Shown one piece after another: positions 1 through 11,795 of a stretch of 64,000 nucleotides of DNA. Location: contig NC_070575.1 of the NCBI RefSeq assembly GCF_026914185.1, positions 2,480,001 through 2,544,000 of the forward strand, in the 5' to 3' direction. How positions within the stretch are numbered: position 1 is the stretch's first letter; each line of letters opens with the position of its first letter. Source of the DNA: Puccinia triticina (taxonomy: Eukaryota; Basidiomycota; Pucciniomycetes; Pucciniales; Pucciniaceae). The position numbers and the translations under genes are program-made. Below the pieces are notes generated by a model. The model saw only the letters and a program-made list of their open reading frames with translations, searched no databases and was not told the DNA's origin.

Positions 1-488
1 ACGCGCGCACAACACAACAAGAGGAGAGAGGAAAAGAAGAAAACACAACCAACAAAGACAACCTGAGACAAAAACAGAAACAAAACCAAACCCTCCTCAT
101 GGCAAGGCCTCTCCAACACGCACATATAGAAACAAAAAGGCAAAGTGAGTCAGAAGAAACAAAAAAAGAAGAAGGAGGAAAGAAAAAAAAGAAAAGAAAC
201 AGAACAAAATAACACAAGGAAGGACACGTGGGCTTCTTGAGGGCGCGCAAAGCGCACTGATTCACTTTGATGCTGCGCGTGGGATATTGAAGCTTGCTGA
301 GATTCAAGCCTGGCCGGAAATCCTGCGCGCCTGCGGCGCCACGAATATGGTCACCACACCGTGCTCTCATTTTGTGATTAATTTCTGCAATTCTGGGTTG
401 AAGACTTGGTAACAGACTTGAGGTTTATTTGTCTTGTTTAATTTTTCAGGACATACTGGTATCAGTACATAAAGGGGAAAAAATATAG
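1..488. other. No gene seen; purine-rich tract
   Basis: The first ~235 bases are very rich in A and G on the plus strand, so pyrimidine-rich on the minus strand, and start with a GCGCGC motif. The LTR at 19975-20806 has a similar C/T-rich stretch next to TGTG and GCGCGC. This could therefore be the edge of a minus-strand LTR or leader that runs out of the window, but I could not align it. From 240 to 488 I see no coding signal. Confidence 0.25.
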
Positions 489-498
489 GTCTCAGCTG

Positions 499-1333
499 GA
501 CCCTGGAAAGCCCCTATGGAACACAGTAACCCAAATTCCAAGATTTTCAAAAAATTCATACATTTTTGGAGCCCATTCATACATGTTTTGTGCAAAGGTG
601 CAGAGCTTTTTCAAAAAATTGTTGCAAATTTTGTGCATACATTTTTTTTGCCGCGGGTGTGAAGAAATACTCCCAGAAATGCTTTTTTGAGTAGCCATTT
701 CTGCTACATACCCAGAGGAGCAGTGACAAAGGTAAAAAATGGAAGAAGAAGATATTTTAAATTTCACATTCAAGTAGAAAACTGCATAGACTATCATCAA
801 CAACTGATTGTTACTCTTCATCTACATTTTCATTGCTTTTTTGAGAGCTTTTATCTTCAGAAATGTGTTCTGCCAGTGTTCTAGAAAAGCAATTTGAGAC
901 ATTGTAAGAAGAAGAGAATGTAATCTTTGGGAGATGGATACACAATTACCACCAGCATCCGTAATATTCAAGCCTTTGGTGACTGGGAATAAATGGTGCA
1001 GATGTGCTATTTCAGGACGCACAAAAATCCCGGAACTTGGCAAGGAAGTGTAGAAACCAGCCGCAATTGGGATATGTGGTTGAAACAGGAAGAGCTGGAC
1101 CAATATAAGGGGGGGGGGGGGGGGGGGGGGGGGAAACCCTGGCATCATATCCTCATTCTCATACATTTTTGGTTACTACCCCCCCTGTCCCCAAAAAACT
1201 TCATACAATTGGGTTGAGTACCTTATCTGCCAAATTTCCCATTCATACATCTGGGGTGCGTACATTTTTTGTTTTTTGACCAAAAATTCATACATTTTCA
1301 TTACTGTGTTCCATGGGGGCTTTCCTGGGTCCT
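499..1333. mobile_element. Mutator-like MITE with 9-10 bp target duplication
   Basis: The ends are inverted repeats of about 30 bp. The left end reads GACCCTGGAAAGCCCC and continues to ATGGAACACAGTAA; the right end on the minus strand reads GGACCCAGGAAAGCCCCC and continues the same way. The element is flanked by a direct repeat GTCTCAGCTG at 489-498 and 1334-1343. A 9-10 bp duplication is typical of Mutator-like elements. The inside has no credible coding region and contains repeated CATACATTTTT motifs and a poly-G run. A non-autonomous element is the simplest reading; the superfamily is inferred only from duplication length. Confidence 0.7.
1109..1133. repeat. Poly-G tract, 25 G
   Basis: An uninterrupted run of 25 G lies inside the MITE at 499-1333. 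Its length is likely to vary between reads and isolates. Confidence 0.9.
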
Positions 1334-1549
1334 GTCTCAGCTGTAGCATGTTGGGCTGACCTGGAGCAAAAAAAAAAAAAAAACAGGTTGTGGTATGAGA
1401 GATGTACATTAAAGGGGAAAGTAAAAAGAGGGGTGAAAATCCATTTTCTGTGCGCCAGGATGGGGAGGTACAGTATAAGTCCCCCCTGCCAAGGGCTGTC
1501 AGAGGCTTGCTTTGCAAGTCACACACCTGCAGCAGCAACTAACTTATCA

Positions 1550-1671
1550 AAGTCCCTCCCTATGCAGGAGGTTGGAGTTCGGAGTTTGGTTGGTGGTTTG
1601 GGTGGTAGCTCATTTGGGTGGAGCTCAAGTTTGGCTGGTGGAAAAGCCACCCCTCCTGCAGGGAGGGACTT
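1550..1671. repeat. Small inverted-repeat element
   Basis: The left end AAGTCCCTCCCTATGCAGG is matched in inverse orientation by CCTGCAGGGAGGGACTT at the right end, giving a ~120 bp fold-back unit. A similar unit with related ends occurs at 5561-5741, suggesting a small MITE-like family. No target duplication was identified. Confidence 0.45.
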
Positions 1672-1787
1672 GGGCCTAATGTGGGGGTCTGGGCCCATAG
1701 ACCACCCACCAAAAAGTGGCAGAAATGCAGTCTCCAAATTTTGTAGCCTGTAGTTTCAACACTGGCCATTCCAGCTACCGGAACTTA

Positions 1788-2664
1788 GAGCATTTCCACT
1801 GCGGGCGGTATTTTTGGGCCGCTAAAATTTGACTTCTGGGAGTGCACAGCCAGTTTTAGCGCCCCAAACTGCTGCGGCATACACCATGAGAGTCTCTAAA
1901 AATTCATGAAAGGCATATGTTGCCCCCGGTCCATTCCCCGTCAATCATATGAAAGGCCAGTTATTGAGGGGAATTCTCTTCTCGATGATTGGAACAAACC
2001 GGGTTGTTCCAGTCATTGTGGGGAGTATATACTCCTCTCAATAACTGGAACAAACCGGCCATCAAGGGGAGTATGTACCCCCCTTGATGAGGTTGGAACA
2101 AACCGGTCATTGTGGGGAGTATATACTCCTCTCAATAACTGGAACAAACCAGCCATTGAGGGAAGTATGTACTTCCCTCAATGATCAGAACAGACCATGA
2201 GTTTGTTCTGGTCATCATGGGGAGTACTATTCCTCTTGATGACCGGAAGGGACCGGACATTGAGGGGAGTATGTGCTCCTCTTGATGACCGGGAGAAACC
2301 GGCCATCAAGGGGAGTATGTACTCCTCTTGATGACCAGAACAAACAGGCCGTTGAGGGGAGTAGCTCTTGATGACCGGCCTGCCTTGGCCATCAAGGTAC
2401 ATATTTATATTGTGTTTGGGGGTGTGACCAATGGTGTGAGCTGTAGTTTCACGTGAATTTGTTCCATGAAAGGGAGTCGAAGGGGGATGGAGGAGTCAGT
2501 AGTTGAGTCTCTAGGAGTCCCTACATGTAGGGACTTGAGCACAAAATCTAGGGTTGGCCGTAAATTTTGGACCCAAATAGCGCCCCCGGTGGGTTGGGTT
2601 GAGGCGGTAAATTCCTGAAAATTCCCACTAGGGCCCCAATTTGGGGCCCGCAGTGGAAATGCTC
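1788..2664. mobile_element. PIF/Harbinger-type MITE, TTA duplication
   Basis: Both ends carry the inverted repeat GAGCATTTCCACTGCGGGC. The 3-bp direct repeat TTA flanks it at 1785-1787 and 2665-2667. The 3-bp TTA duplication is characteristic of PIF/Harbinger elements. The 877-bp body contains no transposase and is dominated by short palindromic units. A related autonomous element in the window (23225-32449) shares the TTA duplication but has different terminal repeats. Confidence 0.7.
1905..2400. repeat. Palindromic degenerate tandem repeats
   Basis: About eight to ten degenerate units alternate GGAACAAACCGG-like and GGGGAGTATGTACTCCCC-like motifs. Each unit is itself partly palindromic, so the stretch could form many hairpins. 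It lies in the middle of the Harbinger-type MITE and does not encode a recognisable protein. Confidence 0.75.
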
Positions 2665-3671
2665 TTAGAAGCTCCTCCATGGCGCCAATTTTTAGAGCTC
2701 TCCCCCTATCAATCAACCCACAGGACTTTTTTTGGCGGATTTTTGAAATAAGTCAAGGCAAGCCAGAACAACCCTCATCTGGCGTGGTGCTTGAGTCCAA
2801 GGGTCCGAGCACATCCAGTTTTTGTTTGGCTTCTTCATTGTTTCTTTTTTGTTTGACAAGATGTATCAGAAGTCTGAGCAGACAGAACAATAGCCAAGAT
2901 GTCAGGGTATCTATTGATGCCCAGGACCTCATATGTACACACCTGGGCCATTGGGGCTCCCACTTAACGCAGTCAGGGGCGCCACCTGCGCCCCGCAAGG
3001 GGGGAACACCAGTTGGGTGTGGCTCCCCGAGATACTCAATTGACGTACAGGCCCCACGCCATACGTTTGTTCAGGTTGGCGCCAACCTGCATTGACCACA
3101 TGACGCCTGGGCCAGGGGGCGTCAACTTGAGACACCGGGGAAGCAGGTCAAGTTGACGCAGGCTAGGCAAGGGGTTTGGCCCTCCTAACAATGCCTGTGT
3201 GGCGGGCATGTGGTCTCAGCATGTCGTCAATGTCTGACAACTTGAGCCATTCCACGGGAGGCCCAGGGCGCCGTTTTCATGCCGGCATCGTGGCATCTTT
3301 CTGATCAAGCGCCACTACGCCGCGCGGGCGTGGCTAGGCCATCATTGAGGGTGTAAGGAGCAACACCGGGTGGCTGACGCTAGGCCTTCATGGGTCGACA
3401 TGGGTAGCATGGGGCACAAAGCAACACCTGCAGCCACCAAATCCATGGGACCATGAGGTTGGGGCAACTATGTACCTCTCAGGCGGCGCAATCACACCAC
3501 TGAGGGTCCCTTATTGCCTGGGGTCCAATAAGACATTGCAGGAGGAGGGGGGGGCAGATCTTAATCCAATACTGAGCCGGCAGAGAGGGATATCGAGGTG
3601 GAACCGGGCCCGCTGGGGGCCCAAGAGTATGGGCATTGGGCCATACATTTCATTTCTGGGCTAAGATGGGG

Positions 3672-3748
3672 TAGGTAGGGAGGATAACATGGGGAACAAC
3701 TTGGATAAGATTGGTTAGGTAGGGAGGATAACATGAAGAACAACTTGC
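3672..3748. repeat. Two-copy tandem duplication, 44-bp period
   Basis: Two adjacent copies share AGGTAGGGAGGATAACAT followed by GAACAACTTG. The second copy has a few substitutions. Confidence 0.75.
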
Positions 3749-4061
3749 AGTGGGGGGGGGGGTTGTAGGGAACAAGGTCCAATGGAACGGGGGGCTCAGG
3801 CCATTAACGGTATTGGTGGTCAGGTGTAAGTGGTGGCCCTTTTGGTGATGGGGGCGGGGGCATGTGGGGGATGGACAATGACACACCATCTCAATTCTGG
3901 CGGCTAGGTCTGCTTGGATAGGTGTGACGCCAAGAGCAGCATACATCTACTGCGTCGGAGTCAGAACTACCGGCTGGGGTGCTAAGTCAGGCAGGTTGTC
4001 CCCCTGGTTGGCCCTTGCTTGGTTGAAGTGGGCAAAAGTGTTAAACCAGGCTCATGTGGGA

Positions 4062-4083
4062 GGGGGGGGGGGGGGGGGGGGGG
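4062..4083. repeat. Poly-G tract, 22 G
   Basis: Uninterrupted run of 22 G in a non-coding, G-rich region. Confidence 0.9.
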
Positions 4084-4175
4084 TTGCCTTGCCGCAGGTG
4101 CGCTGGGCAGGGTGATTATTGTCAACTGGGGTATATGTCAGCAATGGTCCAGGGCTGGCGAGATCAGGGTGTTGA

Positions 4176-4195
4176 GGGGGGGGGGGGGGGGGGGG
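4176..4195. repeat. Poly-G tract, 20 G
   Basis: Uninterrupted run of 20 G about 90 bases after the tract at 4062-4083. Confidence 0.9.
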
Positions 4196-5560
4196 TCGCG
4201 GTAGCTTGGAGGAACTTACTGTCATTGCTGGGGGTCCCAGACCGACGCCTGGTCAGGTTTGGCGTAGAAATCATGGGCGCGAACAACAAGTAGGGCTGGG
4301 GCTGACGGAGGGAGCCAAGGGGATGGGGTGGTGGTGACGGCAAGGTGCGGTGGGTTCTGATGGTTGGGGTGGCGTGGGAACATGTCTCCTCCTATTTGCC
4401 ATGCCGGGGGCTCTCTAGTCTCTACTTAAGCATTATGGTCCCAAGCAGCGGTACCTTAAGTGGCTGGTGAGGCTGCGACAATAGCTGTGCACGTGGCCCT
4501 AATTTGGATGCGGCTGCGGGCCAACTGAACTTGGGCCACGCCCCCCAACCAAGTTGGGCCGGGTGACCCCGCCCGTGATTGCGGCGTCTGGACCGGGGAG
4601 GCCCGGCCCATGAGATCGGTGTCTGATGTGGGCACCAAGTCCATCTTCCCCACCCAAGGCCGCGGACGTGACTTTGATTGACGGCCTTTGATTCAACCTG
4701 AGATCCACGGATGTGGCAACTCCAATGCTTTGTCCCCCTCGCCAGGGGACAGAGCTTGCAGTAGTAGACGTTGTCAGGGTAGGTGAAGTCTTTGTTGGGG
4801 TTCATATTCAGTTGCGTGTTTGGGGAAGGTTGTGAAGGTGAAGGATGGAGGGCGGGAGCGGTCAATGAAAGAGAATCGAGGAATCGAGGTGTGCTGCAAC
4901 ACCCCAATACATATGTTGTGGCCAGGTCCCTGCCAAGGGAGCTGCACTGCAGGGGATGTTTTGTCCCAAGTACGGTCTCATATGGTCTCATAGCCTGTAA
5001 GCGGTTGCCGGCCTGAAACGGCGGGCATGCTTGATGGCCAGCATCATCAGGTCGCTGAGAGGCCACCTTGCCCGCGCGGTGGGGCTAGACGCCTCAGTGG
5101 ATTGCCACCCAGGCAACCGGGGCATGTAGGCGGCGTGGGGGCGGCCCCCTGATGTGGACCTTGCATGCCGCCTACCTGACCCGGCCGACCTGGTGGTGCC
5201 CCCTGGTGGCCCCACGGCTGCGCAGGTGATTGACGCCTGCCTGACCATCCCAACAGGTTGGCCTGGGGGACGGACAACCGGCAGGCGCCCAGATTGGTAT
5301 ACAGCAAACTGGGGTGGGTCCTGAGGCCACCTGGCCTTAGGCGCCCCACCCCCTATCACAGTGACGCCAAGCTGGACTCCGGGTCAAGATGGCGTCATGT
5401 AACACCCACTGGGCGCCTTTATGGCCCTGGCATCTTCATGGCGCCATGGCTTTGCCCAATTTGTCCCGGGGTGTAGCTCACAAAACAAGTGAGCTACAGC
5501 CTGTGTAAGATGAACCACCCATTCCCGCAATGGCCTACGCGCCACGACCCCCACTTTAGT

Positions 5561-5741
5561 CCTAAGTCCCTCCCTGCAGTCAGCGGCACTTTGTTCACCA
5601 CTCAGCCCCGTAGCAGCAAGGGATTTTATCAAGTTTGGGACAAACTTAACACAAGTACCCTACTTCCGGGTGCGCCAGCCGTTTGGCTGGCTGGTTGGTT
5701 TGCAAAGCAAACCCCCCCGCAGGGGGGACTTGCGCCTTAGG
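5561..5741. repeat. Small inverted-repeat element, related to 1550-1671
   Basis: CCTAAGTCCCTCCCTGCAG at the left is matched inversely by a right end containing GCAGGGGGGACTTGCG and CTTAG. Size and ends resemble the unit at 1550-1671. There is no coding content. Confidence 0.4.
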
Positions 5742-6729
5742 TCAGCAAACCCGCGTGATGAGTATCCCACCTTTTGGTGGGAGAAAACTTCAGCCTTGAA
5801 TTACACAATGTCCCCAAAAATTTGAGGATGTCTGAGCAGGGTTTATGGAAGAGCTGCATCTTCCTGTTCATCCAACCCAAACTCAGAAAAACTGCATAAC
5901 GTTGTGATTTGATAATGATGTTTATAAAATCACACTTTGAACTTTTTTTTTTGCTAGAACGAGCGGTTTGAGCACCCCGCGCACACCAAAACAAGTCCTC
6001 GGGAGCTGAAAACAGACAGTTTTGAAAATCATTATAAAATCAGTGAAGACCAGTACAACATGATACATAACACCAAAAGAAAGACAAGAAGCAGGACTTC
6101 ATTGTCTGCCAAGGAAATTAGGTGGATAGGATCAAGGAAGCGGGTACAGGAGGAGGAAGTCAAAAAAGAGGGTTTTCCCGCAAAATCAAAAAACTCATCA
6201 TGCGGGAATCCCGACTTACGGTAAAGGCCTCCACTGGCGTGGACAGCTCTGCTGCTCGCTCCCACTCCCGCCCAGAGGCCTAGTTAAGCTCGAGTTTGGG
6301 GCCCCTGTACTGCTCTCACCTACACGGCCGGCACAATCTGCAAACTTGCATTGGGTCAACGAGTTGGCCAGGCCAGAAAAACAGCTCTCCGACTTGAAAC
6401 CACAGCATGCCAACCGGCAAGGTTGAGGGGTTGGCAGCATGCTGCCTATTTGCCGGCCTTGGTCGGTGGCCCAGCTTCGTAAAAGATGATAGTACGGTGT
6501 GCTTACCGCCAAGGCCACCAAACAGTTGAAGTGGTCCTTGGAACTGATATACTTCAGTCATCTCTGATTCCATCATCAGAGGTGGCAGAAATTTGGGCCT
6601 CCAACAAGCCATCATATCAGACTGATTGAATAGCAACAGTTTGGCTGATGGGGCCACATATTTAAGAGCATCCCTCTTCTCCCACTGATCACGCACCGCT
6701 CAAGCCCACCCCGTCATCCCCAACTCTAT
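5742..6729. other. No gene supported
   Basis: I see no convincing coding region here. Apart from the dispersed 74-bp repeat at 6251-6324, nothing recognisable was found. Confidence 0.4.
6251..6324. repeat. Dispersed 74-bp repeat, copy 1
   Basis: A 74-bp block beginning GCTGCTCGCTCCCACTCCCG and ending CTGCTCTCACCTACA recurs at 33283-33356 in the same orientation with only a few substitutions. The surrounding sequences do not match, so this is a short dispersed element or a conserved end of one. Confidence 0.75.
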
Positions 6730-8092
6730 ATGGAGGCCTCTACCCAAACCCCAGCTCTTATAATATACTACAACCCCCAGCTGTCTGAGTATCTCCCATT
6801 GTTGCAAGACATTAGCCAAGTCACCCAGTTTGTTGAAGAGCATGACCCTGCCGCTGAAGATGGCCAAACGGCACACTTCAAAGTGAATTATCTGCCCGCG
6901 TCCTCCATGCCCACTAGCCCACGTCACCGACCCCCAAAGTCCAAGCTTGTAGATGTCTAATTACTTGCATCAAATCCCCCACCATCCACCCTGCCTCAGC
7001 GAGCCGCCCAAGCGTCATCAGTCAGCCACCGCCGCCCACCAAGCAGGATGGCATGGTCATCATCAGAGACCATAATACCCAATATGAGCTAGTTTTGTGG
7101 TATCACAAGGTCCAGTGGCGCCATTCTTGCCAAGTTACCAAACACGAATCCACCCAGACTTTCAATGAATATCTAGCCAGCCACCTCGCAATCCATTTCA
7201 GCCTGAGCTTACTGAGTTTCACCATTCCCGAGCGACAGGTGAATTATGAATTGTTGATTGGTACCTACAAGGTATGTACGGTTGATCATTTGCATACTGC
7301 CCACTAAAAGATTGATATTGTCAATTAAAATTGATCTTTTCACTGGCTTGGTCTACATATTTATGTATCATCTAGAAAATCCAGGCTGAGCTTGATAAGA
7401 ATCCTGAACACGACCTTGACAAGTTACTTGCCTTACACGGCATGAAGCCATTGGTAAGTTGGTCACCTTAGCTTTGGCCCACCCCATGTCCAATTGATTG
7501 TGTTTGTCAGCTTTATGCTAAAATAGGGAGGATTCTCAGTGGTGAAAAACCACCATTCCTGAATTTTATTGATTCTATCATCACCAACCGCGAGGGGAAC
7601 GACATCAACCTTGCCCGGAAGGCCGCCGGGACTTCTCCGGATGGCGGAGGCAGGGACTCGTCTGCTCCGTCCACGGCGCTTGGCATATCCTCAGCAGCCA
7701 ATCCAACTACTTCAGCCAACAGCCGCGACAAACCCCGCCCGGAACCCCCATGCAGCACCGACCTACCAGGCGAGCTGGCCAATCTACCTCTATCAGTTTG
7801 AGTCAAGTTACACGAAATCATGGAGGGGGTATTTGCGCGGTGTAATGGGCGGGCCGAGTTTTGGGAATGGAAGGGTCGTGTTGATGATGAAAAATTCCAC
7901 AAGGCTCTTTCTGCAAGCCTGGAGAGTTTCAATCAAAAACTAAGAAGCCATGTTTTGACTTGGATCATCGGTTACGAGATGCAGACCATGAGACAACAAC
8001 AACAATCCAAAGACAACAGCGCTCTGGAATCCCAAATGCTGATGGTCTTTGCAGATGCCGCCCGTGATAAACCCAATCAAGCAGAGTTGTAG
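6730..8092 (+). pseudogene. Unknown multi-exon gene A, interrupted by a stop
   Basis: The function is not recognised. A plausible start is ATG 6730, followed by a frame change before 7053, where coding probably resumes after an acceptor near 7020-7030. Clear GT..AG introns lie at 7272-7375 and 7454-7510. The last exon (7511-8092) begins with a short acidic/hydrophobic stretch. A Ser/Pro/Asn-rich linker follows, then a helical C-terminus rich in Gln ending at TAG 8090-8092. One in-frame TGA at 7799-7801 separates the linker from the C-terminal part; reading continues in frame on both sides, so it looks like a point mutation rather than a gene end. No domain, signal peptide or membrane segment was seen. 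It may be a host gene family or transposon cargo. Confidence 0.4.
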
Positions 8093-10763
8093 AGATTATA
8101 TTACATCTTATGGTTAGCCTAGTCCAAGTATATTATTTTTGATCAACAACTCCGTTCATTAGCCTTGTATAGTCAACAATCCCCAACATGATGAGATGTA
8201 TTCTCAATCCATGAGATTCGGGTTTTGTTTAACCAGTCTTTTGCATGAACCCGGTCATGACCATTGTTGTTGAAGTTGAATCATTACCATTCTGACCTTG
8301 ATCCTGATTTTGCCTCTGACTATCTCATTACTCTTATCAACACAAACAAGCTCAACTGCTCTAATATCAAGTTCCATAATGGCTTGCTTGGTTGAATTGG
8401 AATAATTAGCTGTGACTGTTATGAAAATATGGTAAATACATGAAAATTGTTGAAAAGCATTTGTCTTGCAGTGAAAATCTGGCTATAAGGGAAGTGTTAG
8501 ACATGACGGTAGCAAATAGCTATCAGAACCCAAAAACAAAATCCAATCATGATGTGCTATACCTCAACAGCCGCGGTTTGTTTCTTATCCTGCCGAGTTC
8601 TTAATCCGCAGGCCCATTCTTTCATACCGTGGGTAATGGCTGTTTTCCATGAGGAAGGCACAATGGAGGGTAAATTTATAGATGCCAGTTGACAATGAGA
8701 AGCCGAGGATCGCAACGCAGCAGAATTTAATATGAAGTGTTGATCATCGGAATGCATAATGACTTTTGGAGCCGGCGCAGCTTCTTTGTTCTTGTTGACA
8801 GGATTGGTGTTCAGAGTCAAAGAACAACTTCCTGAAAAGCAGTCATGCTGTACATTCAAGCACGCCTTGATGTCCTGCAGAAAGATGCCAACCCCATGAG
8901 GAGATCATCTGGTAAGCTTTGGAAATTCACCTGGTAAAAATAATTGAGCAAGATGGCACTGGACTGACCAAGACCAAATGGATTCTAGTAGTAGCGGATT
9001 TGGTAAGACATCGCATATTATAAAATGTGCTAACCCCTTCTTTATGGAAGTGGATCAGCCTAACCAGATACTTCACGCAATTATGATTCCTGCATTCCCA
9101 CAATGAATCCACACGGCCAATAATCTGATTTGCTGATTGACCGCAAGGGCCCAGGGCCAGCTGCGCAGGATCTGGGGTCAGCAAGACATTCCTTGCGCGC
9201 AAATAAAGACCACAGATATCTTACCAGAACAAAGAAGCCCCTCTTGATAATATCCTTCTTGCTCAGCCTCAACTGGCATACTTGTTTTGGATGGGCGTTT
9301 GGGATCCAATCAAAGTTGGCGGGATTGATTGCACTTCTTGCTTGGTCAGAGGGATTTGCATGACATGCGGAAAGCCATTTCCAGGGTTCATAAGCAAATT
9401 GTTGTAACCCATGGACATCTGGATGAGGCTGTTCTGGGCAAAAATTGCAGTCACTTCATCCGCAGCGTAAAATTGGGTGTGTGTCTTGTGGTTTTCGAGG
9501 CAAGCACGAGAGGTAATTGAACGGAGTGCTTGGAAGTCCAAAAATCTCAGTCCTATATCCCGCCCCGGTTGTAGGCAATTAGAATGGACGGAAGTGTTGC
9601 ACAATAGACTGTTAAAGCTCTCAAAATTCTCTGTAGAGAGTAGGATGGGCGGTTCAAATCTCTCTATGGACTCAGGAAGGTGTAATAACATGTGCAGCTT
9701 GGGTCTGTTGATCCATTGCGCGGTGGTATGGATCGAATGCCACAAGAAGATCCGGATGTGTTTGCGGAGTTCGGTAAGATACTCCAACATGTTGGCAATA
9801 TGTGTTTTGAAGATCAAGGTTGCAAGTGTACAGAGTGAACCCCACAGGCTCCGTTGTGCATTGGTCATAAATTGAAACAGAACAAAGGGGGCTGTTTGGA
9901 TAATAATCTTAAAATCTTTGCCGGCCAAGGATTTATAATGGGACATCCAGTACTCGGATTGGATCGACAAGATGTTCAGGGATTTGATATCAAATGCCTC
10001 CCACAAAGCCATGACGCAAGCAAGTTGAGGTGGTTTTGATCCTTTCAAGAAGTCACGCGTCATGTACTTGACAATGCCCAGGAGGAAGACATGTAAAATT
10101 TTGACCGGAGTGTCCTTACACCCATCAAATCCTAAAGGACTTTGCACGGACCAGTCCATCAGCTTATCTGTTGCATCCATAAGCTGCAGGCAATGAGGCA
10201 CAAACCTTTCAACTTCAGGAAGGAATTGAACAAGCATTCAAGATCCTCTTGAGCCAGCCGATGGACTTTGGCTTTGAGCTCGGGGTTTGCTTTATCAAAA
10301 AGCTTTTCAACAAAGTGTCTGTTGATGGTATCGCAAATCCCCTTCTCCTTTGAGGGGTCACCGTAATGGCATTTGACGCCATCCTGAGCTAATTCCCACA
10401 GTTCCACAGACTGCTCCTTTATGTATTCCCAATTGCAGCTTGCCACTGGGCACTGAATTGGAAACCCTTCAGCTTCTATACTTTCAAGCGGCAATCCTAT
10501 CAAGTGCTTATATGTTTGCCGGAGGAATCAATGTGCAAAAATTCACGGATGTAGGCCTGTTTGCGTTTGTCATTCAGGTTGTCCACGTGTAACATGCACA
10601 TCCGGCATGGGTTGAGCGCCACATTGGGCATCATTGTATTTGTCACTTTGGCGTGCATTGGCAAATTGCCCTGAAAACACAACACAAAGCTCATGACAAG
10701 CACATTGGCATTGTGAGCCTGAGTCTCTATAGTGACAACAGGACACAAGAAGTGGGGGGGCAA

Positions 10764-11795
10764 TAGTTGGATTTCTTGGGATAAAGAAACTACAACTATA
10801 AGAGAAAAAGAGAAAGAGAGAGAGAAACCAAGCAGGATAAGGAAAAAGAGAAGTACTAGGTTATTCTAGTGGGAATGCACGTCCACTGGCAATGCTACTC
10901 TTCAGAAGAGTGCTGCTAATCTGTGCTAGAAGTGCTACAGCTTCCTCTCAGGAGGGTATCTGGATTAGATAAGTTTAATCCAGCCACAATTTTTTAGCTT
11001 CCTTCTGGATAGTCAAGGTTCTTAAAGGGAAACCTGAGGGACAGCCCTGTAACCTAGATTTGAGGCAAAGGCCAAGTGATAATAAGGGACAGCCCTGTGA
11101 TCAAGATAGAGGCAAAGGCCTGTGGATTTGGAGGGACAGCCCTGTGATCAAAAAGGAGGCAAAACCAGAAGAAAGAGCAGATCAAGCAAGACACAGAGTT
11201 GTACCTCTGAGATAAACAAGGTTCAGTGAAAGAGGTTACTTACTGTCAATATCCTAGGCGCCTGTGACGGTAGGTATACTGGGAGTATAGTAGGCTCTTT
11301 GGTGGTGATCCTGGAGTTATCTGGGTGGTGGTTCTGGTGTGCTGAAGTCTGTGGATCCGCCTCAGGCAAGGGGGATCCTGACTACGAAAATTTTCACAGT
11401 TTGCTTATGTAATTTACATATGTACATGTGGTTTGGCGCGCCTAGTAGCGCTGACACGTCACAACTGCGCAAGGGCGCTACAACTCAGTAACTCAGGGAA
11501 GGAGTATAGTTACAATGAATTGGTAAGTTGTAACTAGGGTTAAAATTGCATGAGGAAACAGAATATGAAGTCAAAACAGGGATATCTCTTAAGATGAAAA
11601 AGATATAAAGTAATTTATATGTAACAAAAGTAGAACAGGCAGCTTTTAGGTCAGCTGTGATGACTCTAAGGCTGACAGGCATCCAGGCCCGGGTATATGC
11701 TGGAAATCCTTTGGAGGAGGATAAACTTAGCATCCAGTGAGGCCAATCAGGTCAGCTTTGCGGGAAGGAAACAATCACCCCAAGCCTCTTACTTG
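10764..11795. mobile_element. Non-coding insertion splitting the Plavaka gene
   Basis: Coding similarity to the Plavaka protein stops near 11795 and resumes near 10763, so about 1 kb is foreign or a very long intron. The sequence has no convincing frame and holds three copies of a ~48-bp repeat. It could be a solo LTR or MITE. I could not find a clean target duplication, so the edges are approximate. Confidence 0.4.
11036..11165. repeat. Three tandem ~48-bp units
   Basis: Three units share GGGACAGCCCTGT followed by GAGGCAAAGGCC and start near 11038, 11086 and 11133. The third is truncated. They lie inside the insertion in the Plavaka pseudogene. Confidence 0.8.

Larger units (their letters stand above)
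2668..5560. other. No gene supported; G/C-rich intergenic repeats
   Basis: Open frames occur on both strands, but none has a recognisable domain or consistent exon structure. The region is GC-rich, with poly-G runs at 4062-4083 and 4176-4195 and a short tandem duplication at 3672-3748. It looks like old, unassigned repeat sequence. Confidence 0.5.
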
